In this document: positions 17,185 to 24,677 of the stretch, piece after piece | Layout: every line of letters begins with the position of its first letter | Position numbering within the stretch: position 1 is the stretch's first letter | Assembly: GCA_965243825.1 (NCBI GenBank) | Contig: CBDEVT010000001.1 | Span: 2,790,001 to 2,854,000 of the forward strand | Direction: 5' to 3' | From: JAJCYX01 sp965243825 | GTDB lineage: Bacteria > Chloroflexota > Dehalococcoidia > Lucifugimonadales > Lucifugimonadaceae | Length of the DNA stretch: 64,000 nt | Notes under the pieces: generated by a model | What the model was told of the DNA's origin: nothing | Databases searched by the model: none | Seen by the model: the letters and a program-made list of their open reading frames with translations, nothing else | Position numbers and translations under genes: made by a program

Positions 17185-18357
17185 ATGCCGAAGTACGATC
17201 TGCTGCTTAAAGGCGGCCGTGTCATCGATCCCGCAAACAAGATCGATGGCCCAATGGATGTTGGTATTTCGGGTCGCTCTATCGGAGCTGTCGCAGCTGA
17301 CATACCGGCTTCGGATGCGGCTCGAGTCGCCAATGTAGATGGCTGGGTGGTCACGCCAGGTCTTGTAGATCTTCATGCACACTCGTGTGGCTTCTCGGGA
17401 GCGATGTTCCCCGATGAGATGTGCCTGCCATACGGCGTGACGACCATGGTTGACTGCGGCGGCTCAGGCTGGCGGACGTTCGATGATTTCAACCGGAACG
17501 TGGTCCAGAAAGCCGCCGTGAGAGTGTTCGGCCTTCTCAACATAGTAGGAGCGGGAATGGTCGGAGACCCTGAACAGGTCGTCGCCGACATGGACCCAGA
17601 GTTGACGGCAGAGTGCATCAGCGGACGCGGTGACGTTCTTGTTGGCGTCAAGGTTGCTCATTTCCAGGGACCGGGCTGGGAATCGGTCGACCGCGGAGTC
17701 GAAGCCGCTCGTCTTTCAGGTACTTTCTGTCTCGTTGATCAGAACGCTAAGCCGACCCGACCGTTCAGCGAGATGCTGCTCGAGCACATGAATCCGGGCG
17801 ACGGCGTCACCCACTGCTACGGCTACGGCAAACCGATGATCGGAAACGACGGGAAGGTGAAGCCGCACTACATCGAGGCCCGGGAGAAGGGCATCAAGTT
17901 CGATGTCGGCCACGGCAATAACAGCTTCTCGTTCTCAATGGCTGTCCCTGCGCTGGAACAGGGCTTTCCGCCGGACACGATCTCCACTGACATGCACCGC
18001 ATGAGCATGCGGACGTCGCGCGCCACGATGACCGAAGTGATGTCGAAGTTCCTGGCGATGGGAATGCCCTTGGCAGAGATCGTGGAACGTTCGACGGTCA
18101 CGCCCGCGGAATGGATCAAGCGCCCAGACATCGGCACGCTCACGCCCGGTGCTCCGGCAGACGTCACCGTGCTGGAACTGGTGGATCGTCCAACCGGGTT
18201 GAGTGACTCTGGTCCGACCGGATACCGCATCATGAAGACGAACCAGCGGCTGATCTGCCAGCTCACGATCAAGGACGGCAATGTGCTCTGGGACTACGAC
18301 GGTGCCAGCAAGGATGACTGGTCGGAGACACCGAAAACCGACCTCAGCATTCCATAG
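17185..18357 (+). CDS. Amidohydrolase/deacetylase family metallohydrolase (EF_0837-like), copy 1
   Basis: A 390-residue amidohydrolase-superfamily enzyme. Metal ligands are visible in GLVDLHAHSCG (HxH), GVKVAHFQG (lysine), THCYGYG, DVGHGNN and the STDMHRMS aspartate. The best match by memory is the TIGR03583 family (EF_0837/AHA_3915), known to cleave N-acetyl-D-amino-acid-like or acetylated hydroxy-acid substrates and usually linked to a SelA-like PLP enzyme. It is the last gene of the importer operon, with AGGAG before the ATG. A paralogue is at 21026-22171. The substrate is unknown. Confidence 0.82.
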   Translation: MPKYDLLLKGGRVIDPANKIDGPMDVGISGRSIGAVAADIPASDAARVANVDGWVVTPGLVDLHAHSCGFSGAMFPDEMCLPYGVTTMVDCGGSGWRTFDDFNRNVVQKAAVRVFGLLNIVGAGMVGDPEQVVADMDPELTAECISGRGDVLVGVKVAHFQGPGWESVDRGVEAARLSGTFCLVDQNAKPTRPFSEMLLEHMNPGDGVTHCYGYGKPMIGNDGKVKPHYIEAREKGIKFDVGHGNNSFSFSMAVPALEQGFPPDTISTDMHRMSMRTSRATMTEVMSKFLAMGMPLAEIVERSTVTPAEWIKRPDIGTLTPGAPADVTVLELVDRPTGLSDSGPTGYRIMKTNQRLICQLTIKDGNVLWDYDGASKDDWSETPKTDLSIP

Positions 18358-18360
18358 ACG

Positions 18361-19893
18361 CTAACGTTGCATGTCGGCCACATAACCGACGCCCGGATAT
18401 ACGTCAGGGATTAATGCGGAGTCGCCGGTTTCGAGCTGCCAGCTACGAATCTTCTTCGCCATCTCCAGTACACGATCTGATTGATCTGGATCCGAGTACA
18501 GGTTCCTTTGTTCGTATGGGTCCGAGTTCAGGTCGTACAGTTCGCAGGCATCCCCAACCGACAGGTTCAGCTTCCAGCTGTCTGACGTGATGATGCAACG
18601 GTGGGGGATTTCGCGCATCCGCTCAAGCTCCGAAAGCGGGAACTTCTGATCAATGCTCCGACCGTTCCATGTGATGATCACGTCGTTGTCGTCCAGTGAT
18701 CCGCCGCTACGCAAGACTTCTGCCCTGCTGGACCCCTGGAGTTCTCGCGCTGGCTGACTGCCAAGCAGGTCAAGCAACGTTGGGACAGTGTCAATATGGC
18801 TGTAGCGGCCAGAAACACGGCCACCTGAGGTTCCTGGGACTCGGACCAGCATCGGGACACGTACCGATTGCTCGTACATGACGATCTTCTGGAAGATGTT
18901 GTGCTCGCCCATCTGATCCCCGTGCTCGCTTGTGAACACGACAATAGTTCGGTCAGCCTGTCCGGTCTCTTCCAGCGCATCGATCATCTTGCCAATGGCG
19001 TTGTCTACGACCGTCATGAGACCGTAGTAGCGCGCTTGCACCTGCCTAAACGCTTCCTCACCGTATGCAGCCGGGCCCTCTCCCGCAGCTTCTTCAGGCG
19101 GGACATCCCGGCCAAATGTGGCTGAAAACGCATCTGCTGCGGCATCCAGGCTCTCTTTCTGCGCCTGTGCCATCAGGTAGTGCATCTCAGCGGCATCCTC
19201 TGGTGGATCCTTCATGAACACCGGACTCTGTGGCAGTGAATCAGAGTCATACATGTCGTTGAACGGCCCGTCGTAAGGCGGGTGCGGCTCTAACAGGTTC
19301 ACATAGAGTGCCCATGGACGTTCGGTGTTCTCGCCGATAAACCGAGAGACTTCTCGTCCGAGATAGGCGCCTTTCGTGTGTTCTTCGGGCAATGCAGCAG
19401 TGAACGGCCGAGAGAAGACCTTTTTCCCACGTGACTCTTTGTCTGGCTTGAAGCCCTGGTCGACAAGGTAGTAGTGATAGTGGCTCAGAACCTCGTCGTG
19501 CTCTTCCGACGTGTGCCAGACGCGGTACTGGTCTTCGATGCTGTGCCACTCGTCCCAGCCTCGACGCCTGACAACCTCGTCACCTAGGTGCCATTTACCG
19601 TAGTAAGCCTTGTGGTAGTCGCCAGGAAGGTGATCGGCGACGGTGTCCACGTCCTGCGGGAGCGGGATGTTGTTCTTCACGCAGCCGTTGGTGTGCGGCC
19701 ACAGGCCGGTCAGTTGAGTGGAGCGTGAAGGCGTGCAGATCGGTGAACTGACGTAGCAGTTCTCGAAGACGAAGCTCTGGTCCGCGAGCCGATCCAGGTT
19801 CGGTGTCTTGATCCAGTCGTTCCCGTAGGCGGCCATAGTGTCGGCACGCTGCTGGTCGGTGAAGATGTAGAGCAGGTTGTAACGCTCGGGCAC
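18361..19893 (-). CDS. Sulfatase (formylglycine-type)
   Basis: A 510-residue alkaline-phosphatase-superfamily sulfatase that hydrolyses a sulfate ester. It starts with metal ligands in LYIFTDQQRAD and has the maturation motif CTPSRST with Cys53 as the residue converted to formylglycine. It continues with KWHLGDE, EPHPPYDGP and a C-terminal metal site (VFTSEHGDQMGEHN). No signal peptide is visible, so a cytoplasmic location is likely. The start is GTG, with a perfect AGGAGG four to five bases upstream. It runs convergent to the amidohydrolase (3 bases apart) and divergent from an aldo/keto reductase. No formylglycine-generating enzyme is nearby. Confidence 0.9.
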   Translation of the reverse strand: MPERYNLLYIFTDQQRADTMAAYGNDWIKTPNLDRLADQSFVFENCYVSSPICTPSRSTQLTGLWPHTNGCVKNNIPLPQDVDTVADHLPGDYHKAYYGKWHLGDEVVRRRGWDEWHSIEDQYRVWHTSEEHDEVLSHYHYYLVDQGFKPDKESRGKKVFSRPFTAALPEEHTKGAYLGREVSRFIGENTERPWALYVNLLEPHPPYDGPFNDMYDSDSLPQSPVFMKDPPEDAAEMHYLMAQAQKESLDAAADAFSATFGRDVPPEEAAGEGPAAYGEEAFRQVQARYYGLMTVVDNAIGKMIDALEETGQADRTIVVFTSEHGDQMGEHNIFQKIVMYEQSVRVPMLVRVPGTSGGRVSGRYSHIDTVPTLLDLLGSQPARELQGSSRAEVLRSGGSLDDNDVIITWNGRSIDQKFPLSELERMREIPHRCIITSDSWKLNLSVGDACELYDLNSDPYEQRNLYSDPDQSDRVLEMAKKIRSWQLETGDSALIPDVYPGVGYVADMQR

Positions 19894-20003
19894 TTGGTCC
19901 TCCTGGGGAAGTTCGTGGCGGCGTGGCCTACATTACACCGCATGCTGCGTTGCTGCGAGACAGCTACAATCCCGCCAGCGAACCCGCGAAAGGATGTCTT
20001 TCT

Positions 20004-21014
20004 TTGCACTATCGGCATGTCGGCAGATCTGGCCTTGAAGTTTCAGAGGTTGGTCTGGGTGCCAACAGTTTCGGCGAGCCGAACCGGACGGGCGAGAAAG
20101 AGGCCGCGGCAATAATTCACGAGGCGATTGACGCCGGCGTCAACTTTGTCGACACGTCGAACGTTTACGCACAGGGAGTTTCCGAGGAGTTCATAGGCAA
20201 GGCGCTAAAAGGTCGGCGCAGCGACATGCTGATCGGCACCAAGTTTGGCAGCCGAAGGGAACATGGCCCGAACATGTTCGGTGGTTCGCGCAAGTTCGTG
20301 ATGGACGCGATTGACGCTTCACTTGAACGACTGCAAACCGACTACATTGACCTCTACATGATCCACCGGCCAGATACCCGCATGCCGCTTGAAGAGACGC
20401 TCCAGGCTATGGATGACCTCGTCCGCTGGGGCAAAGTGCGGTACATCGGCGTCTGCAACATTGCGGCGTGGCGAATGTCACACGCTCGCTGGATCACTGA
20501 GCGCAATGGCTGGTCGCCGCTTGTCAGCAGCCAGTTTGCCTATTCAATGCTGAATCGGCGGGCTGAAGAGGAGATGATTCCAGCATGCCGGCAGTACGGC
20601 ATCGGCGTGATCCCTTACCTGCCGCTGGCCGCCGGGTTGCTGACAGGCAAAGTCAGCGCGGACGGTTCTGCACCGGAAGGCAGCAGGCTTGGACTTGATG
20701 CCAACACGGCCGCGAAGTGGGCAACGCCACAGAACCTGAAGCTCGTTTCCTTGCTCACCGACTATGCTCAGCAGCACGGAAAAACGATTCTCGATCTGGC
20801 GATCGCGTGGCTGCTGGCTGAACCTCAGGTCAGCACCGTGATATCTGGTGCGAGCAGGCCGGGGCAAGTAACGACTAACGCTCGGGCTTCGGAGTGGAGG
20901 TTGACAGACGACGAACGCGCCAATGTGAACGAGATTCTCGACAAAAATCCACCGTCAACAACTGACAGCTACTATTCACGGGCCCCGTATTTCGATCAGC
21001 CTACTCAGGCTTGA
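20004..21014 (+). CDS. Aldo/keto reductase (copy 2, YghZ/KCNAB-like)
   Basis: An aldo/keto reductase of 336 residues from a TTG start at 20004. This start is supported by AAAGGA ten bases upstream and by the usual opening (HYRHVGRSGLEVSEVGLG). Catalytic elements are FVDTSNVYAQG (Asp, Tyr), MLIGTKFG (Lys) and DLYMIHRPDTRMPLEET (His). The C-terminal NADP site reads STVISGASRPGQ. Longer in-frame starts upstream are unlikely. It is divergent from the sulfatase, sharing a 110-base spacer, and convergent on the second amidohydrolase. The reaction is probably reversible reduction of a carbonyl in the local catabolic route (inference). Confidence 0.9.
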   Translation: MHYRHVGRSGLEVSEVGLGANSFGEPNRTGEKEAAAIIHEAIDAGVNFVDTSNVYAQGVSEEFIGKALKGRRSDMLIGTKFGSRREHGPNMFGGSRKFVMDAIDASLERLQTDYIDLYMIHRPDTRMPLEETLQAMDDLVRWGKVRYIGVCNIAAWRMSHARWITERNGWSPLVSSQFAYSMLNRRAEEEMIPACRQYGIGVIPYLPLAAGLLTGKVSADGSAPEGSRLGLDANTAAKWATPQNLKLVSLLTDYAQQHGKTILDLAIAWLLAEPQVSTVISGASRPGQVTTNARASEWRLTDDERANVNEILDKNPPSTTDSYYSRAPYFDQPTQA

Positions 21015-21025
21015 CGAAATACCGT

Positions 21026-22171
21026 CTACGTTTCGTTCATGATGAATCCCGGAGGCGCATCTTCTCTGTGCGTCATCTCTCCCGGGATGAACTTGTCTCC
21101 GTCGTAAATCCTGCCCGAGTAGATAACCGTTTCGGGCACTATCTTCTCGCGTCCTGTCCTCTTCTCGTGAAGTACGTCCAGGTACTCAAAGGTCCCGGTG
21201 GCTAACTCGCTTACGACTACGTCAGCGATGTAGCCAGCCTTGAGCGTCCCAAGCCGGTCTTGCTCATTGAGAGCTCGTGCCGGTACTGACGTTGACATCT
21301 CAACCACTTCATCCAGGGAAAGGCCGATTGCCATCATCTTCGACATCGTGGTCGGCATGTCGTAGACCGGTCCGTCAATGTTGCCGACATGGAGGTCAGT
21401 GCTGATAGTGGTCGGCTTGAGGCCTTGCTCCATCGCCTGCTCAAGAGTTCGGAACGCGAACCCACGCGCTCCGTGGCCGATGTCCAGGTAGACGCCTCGT
21501 TCGACCGCATCCAGCACCTCCGGCCACAGGTTGCCGCGGTGATCGAAGATCGGAAACCTGAAGGCGGCATGGAACGTGTGCGTGAGAATGTCGCCGGGGT
21601 TCAGCCAGTCCAATAGCTGTCGCATCGGAGCACCGTATGCTTCCGCCATCAGCGTGCCACCTGCGAAATCAGTCGCTTCTCGAGCCAGCGGGAGCGCCGG
21701 AAAGTACTGCGAGTGGTGATACTTAACCCCGATCAAGGTGTCGTAGCTGTTGATCAGCTCTTGAACCTCTCCAACGCTTGAGGGGTCCGGACCGAACGGG
21801 TTCGGCATGCGCACCAGAGAGTAGAGCCGCACATTGGTCGACTGGATGTCGGTCTCCCAGTAGTGGGGATATTGCGAAGGCGTTGCGGTTCCTGCATCCA
21901 GTGCTGTGGTGACTCCGAATGCGAGACTCGTGCTGTCGGAATCGACGCTGGGTCGACCGCCGCGCGATGTGTAGTTGTGAACATGCAGGTCCACGAACCC
22001 TGGTGTGACGATCTTGCCAGTAGCGTCGATGACCTTTCCGGCCTGTGACGCGTCAAGGTTGGTGTCGACGACTGCGATCTTGTCGCCGGTGATTGCAACG
22101 TCGGATGGACCGTGCAGATTCTGGCCCGGGTCGACCACTGTGCCGCCTTTGATCAAGATGTCCCACTGCAT
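21026..22171 (-). CDS. Amidohydrolase/deacetylase family metallohydrolase (EF_0837-like), copy 2
   Basis: A 381-residue paralogue of the enzyme at 17185. The metal and active-site segments match in order: GFVDLHVHNYT, GVKYHHSQYF, LTHTFHAAF, YLDIGHGARGF, and STDLHVGNID. The start has AGGAGA. It follows a SelA-like PLP gene by 48 bases on the same strand. This is the pairing typical of the EF_0837/EF_0838 gene family, so deacylation followed by PLP-dependent elimination of ammonia or another leaving group is the likely sequence of steps (inference). The substrate is unknown. Confidence 0.82.
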   Translation of the reverse strand: MQWDILIKGGTVVDPGQNLHGPSDVAITGDKIAVVDTNLDASQAGKVIDATGKIVTPGFVDLHVHNYTSRGGRPSVDSDSTSLAFGVTTALDAGTATPSQYPHYWETDIQSTNVRLYSLVRMPNPFGPDPSSVGEVQELINSYDTLIGVKYHHSQYFPALPLAREATDFAGGTLMAEAYGAPMRQLLDWLNPGDILTHTFHAAFRFPIFDHRGNLWPEVLDAVERGVYLDIGHGARGFAFRTLEQAMEQGLKPTTISTDLHVGNIDGPVYDMPTTMSKMMAIGLSLDEVVEMSTSVPARALNEQDRLGTLKAGYIADVVVSELATGTFEYLDVLHEKRTGREKIVPETVIYSGRIYDGDKFIPGEMTHREDAPPGFIMNET

Positions 22172-22219
22172 TTCGGATTCTCCTGTTGCGATTTGGGGTC
22201 GACGACTCGGAGGCGGTAG

Positions 22220-23362
22220 TTACGAAAGAATCTCCTTCAGTCGGTTACAGACAGTCTCGACTTCCTCGTCCGTGAGAACTTGTACACCTATTGCGATGGA
22301 TGCGCCGTTGTCGTGGCTGCGAGTCCAGATCGGCGGATCGCCTTCTTCAAGTTCTTTCATCACCTGGTGACCGTCCTTGCCCGTCACAGCTGCGTCGATG
22401 TGGATGTTGACCACGACGTTAGGCCCGATCAGCGGCTGCGTGTTTGGGACAGTCTTGACTCCCTGCAAGCCGGTGAGTGACCGTACGAACGCATCCCGTT
22501 TCGCATCCTCAATGGCCAGCCGCTCCTCATGGTTCATAGTGAACCAGCGGCGGAGAGCGACTGCTGCGCCGATAACCTCGCCACGATCTGTCTTGAACCC
22601 TCGGCCAAACGGACGAGCCAACCCCTTCATGCCGGCGACCTCGTAGCCAAGAAAGTTTTGCTGAAAGGCTGATTCCACGAGGTGCGCTTTTCCGGTGGAA
22701 ATCCCGGTTGAATGAGGAGACCCAAAGTATTTCGCGCCGAAAGCAACGATGTCGCCGGTCTGGGCGACACGGGTGAACTGCTCGAGCGGATAGATCTGCC
22801 CTGCTGCGTCCACAACGAGAAGCAGGCCATGCTTGTCGGCGATCTCGCGAGCCTGGTCAAGCGAAACTACGTTGTCTCCCCACCGGCCGCTCTCGAAGTA
22901 AGCGATTGCCGCCGTGTTGGGTCCTATCGCCGCTTCCATCTGCTCGACAGTACATCCATTCTCGTCGCCGACTTCGACAAGGTTGGCACCGGAGATCGTG
23001 AAGCAGCGCTTGTACGTGTAATCCTGCGCCTTCTGGAAGATGAACTCGTTCTTCATCCCAGAGGTGTCCGGTATTCGTGCCATCTTCTCGCGGTCATCAC
23101 CGGCAAGTGCGGCAGCGGAGTTCAGCGCTATGGCTGCGGCAGCGCCCGAGGTAACAAACGCCTGCTCGGTGCCCAGAGTGTCGGCGATGAATTCACCGGT
23201 CTTGCGCAGGAGGTCCTCGAACACCACGTACCCGCCATTGGTGGCCTCGTCCATGGCCTGTTGCACCTCTGGCGGTGGCGTGGATCCACCGAGCAGAGTC
23301 TGGTTACCGCGAGCGTTGATACCTGGCTTGACGCCGAACTGTTCATACACGCCTGAAGACAT
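22220..23362 (-). CDS. SelA-like PLP-dependent enzyme, copy 2 (divergent)
   Basis: A 380-residue fold-type I PLP enzyme related to SelA/DgaE. The PLP aspartate is in LLLVVDAAGQIYPLEQF and the lysine in VAFGAKYFGSPHSTGIS. The motif around the lysine (F-G-A-K) differs from the S-G-G-K of the two other copies, so it has probably diverged in substrate. It begins with YEQFGVKPGINARGNQTLLGG, where the family has the conserved INA.G.....GGS. It is the first gene of a minus-strand pair with the amidohydrolase. It is divergent from copy 3 across 152-164 bases, which may hold a shared control region. Confidence 0.8.
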   Translation of the reverse strand: MSSGVYEQFGVKPGINARGNQTLLGGSTPPPEVQQAMDEATNGGYVVFEDLLRKTGEFIADTLGTEQAFVTSGAAAAIALNSAAALAGDDREKMARIPDTSGMKNEFIFQKAQDYTYKRCFTISGANLVEVGDENGCTVEQMEAAIGPNTAAIAYFESGRWGDNVVSLDQAREIADKHGLLLVVDAAGQIYPLEQFTRVAQTGDIVAFGAKYFGSPHSTGISTGKAHLVESAFQQNFLGYEVAGMKGLARPFGRGFKTDRGEVIGAAVALRRWFTMNHEERLAIEDAKRDAFVRSLTGLQGVKTVPNTQPLIGPNVVVNIHIDAAVTGKDGHQVMKELEEGDPPIWTRSHDNGASIAIGVQVLTDEEVETVCNRLKEILS

Positions 23363-23526
23363 CGTTCTGGCTCCCGAATTGCTGAGTATGGCGATATGGC
23401 CGCTGTTGTATCACACCGTCGCGTGAGGCGCAGTTTCTGACCACCGGTCGCGATGTTCTGATTCGATGTAGACTCCGGGCGCCCAGACATCCCAACCAAT
23501 CAACGGACGAATAGATGGAAGTTCCG

Positions 23527-24654
23527 ATGGCTCAGAGCACTTCAGTCAACTCTGTTTACGAACTGCTTGGCGTTGACACGATCATTAACGCTGGCGGAAC
23601 GCACACAACCCATGGCGGGTCTCGTATGCACCCCGAGGTGCTCGAAGCGATGGCGGAAGCGTCCCGTTCCCATGTTCATGTCGTAGAGTTGAACCGCAAG
23701 GTCGGCGAATACATTGCGCAGGTGACTGGTGCCGAGGCAGGGATGGTCACTTGTGGTGCGGCGAGTGGTATTGCGCTTGCCACGGCCGCCTGTATGACCG
23801 GTACCGATGTTGGGCGCATCAGGCGGCTTCCGAACACGAACGGGATGCCTGACCAGATCGTGATGCAGCACAACCACTACGGCGTTTACGGCAACACGCA
23901 CACTTTTGCCGGAGCCGAAGTAGTGACTACTGGCAACGCATCAGGGTGCATTGCCGAGGAGGTGGAGGCGGCGATCAATCCACGCACGGCGGCACTTGGG
24001 TACCTGTTCGCACCGGGACTTTCTCAGACCGGCCCAAGCCTGCAAGAAACTGTCGAGATTGGGCGACGACACGAGCTACCCGTAATGGTCGATGCCGCAG
24101 CGATGCTGCCACCGCGTGAGAACCTGCGACGTTTCATCAACGAAGGTGCCGACCTCGTGATCTTCAGTGGAGGGAAGTTCATAGGAGGGCCGCAGGCAAC
24201 AGGTCTGTTGTTCGGAAAGCAGGATCTGATCGAAGCCGCCTTGATGAACTCCTCCCCTCATCACGCCATTGGCAGGCCTCAGAAGATCGCACGCGAGGAG
24301 ATGGTGGGTCTTGCGACGGCACTGCGGCTCTACATGGACCTCGATGAAGAGGCATTACTTGAAGGAAAGCGCGCCCAGGCCGAAGTCGTCGCGGCAAAGT
24401 TGAAATCGGTACCAGGAGTTCGGTGCGAGGTTAGGCACGACTACTTCAGGCACTTTGTGCCAACGGCCGTGATTGAACTGGATCCAGGCTGGGCGGGGCC
24501 ATCTGTTCCAGAGATAGCGAGGCATCTGCACGAAGGTTCGCCCCGGATCTACGTCGCCAGTTCACTCGACTCTCTCAACGTGAACCCGTTCAACCTTCGT
24601 GAGGGAGAGGAGCAGGTCGTCGCCGACCGCTTGCTTGCAGAGCTCACTTCCTGA
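23527..24654 (+). CDS. SelA-like (DgaE-type) PLP-dependent enzyme, copy 3
   Basis: A protein of about 375 residues. The PLP aspartate is near residue 189 (MVDAAAMLPPRENLRRF) and the Schiff-base lysine near 217 (FSGGKFIGGPQATGLL). The opening (YELLGVDTIINAGGTHTTHGG) and the MVTCGAASGIALATAA helix match copy 1. The ATG at 23527, with GGAAG six bases upstream, was chosen; an in-frame ATG at 23515 would add four residues. A DUF3604 gene follows after 23 bases, presumably in the same transcript. True SelA is longer and has an N-terminal domain missing here. Confidence 0.82.
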   Translation: MAQSTSVNSVYELLGVDTIINAGGTHTTHGGSRMHPEVLEAMAEASRSHVHVVELNRKVGEYIAQVTGAEAGMVTCGAASGIALATAACMTGTDVGRIRRLPNTNGMPDQIVMQHNHYGVYGNTHTFAGAEVVTTGNASGCIAEEVEAAINPRTAALGYLFAPGLSQTGPSLQETVEIGRRHELPVMVDAAAMLPPRENLRRFINEGADLVIFSGGKFIGGPQATGLLFGKQDLIEAALMNSSPHHAIGRPQKIAREEMVGLATALRLYMDLDEEALLEGKRAQAEVVAAKLKSVPGVRCEVRHDYFRHFVPTAVIELDPGWAGPSVPEIARHLHEGSPRIYVASSLDSLNVNPFNLREGEEQVVADRLLAELTS

Positions 24655-24677
24655 ATCTCGATCCAAAGGAAAACCGC

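Noticed and set aside
10282..24654. The three SelA-like genes as true selenocysteine synthases
   Set aside because: They are 375-395 residues, lack the N-terminal tRNA-binding domain of bacterial SelA, and occur in three catabolic pairs. The tRNA-Sec 11 kb away does not change this.
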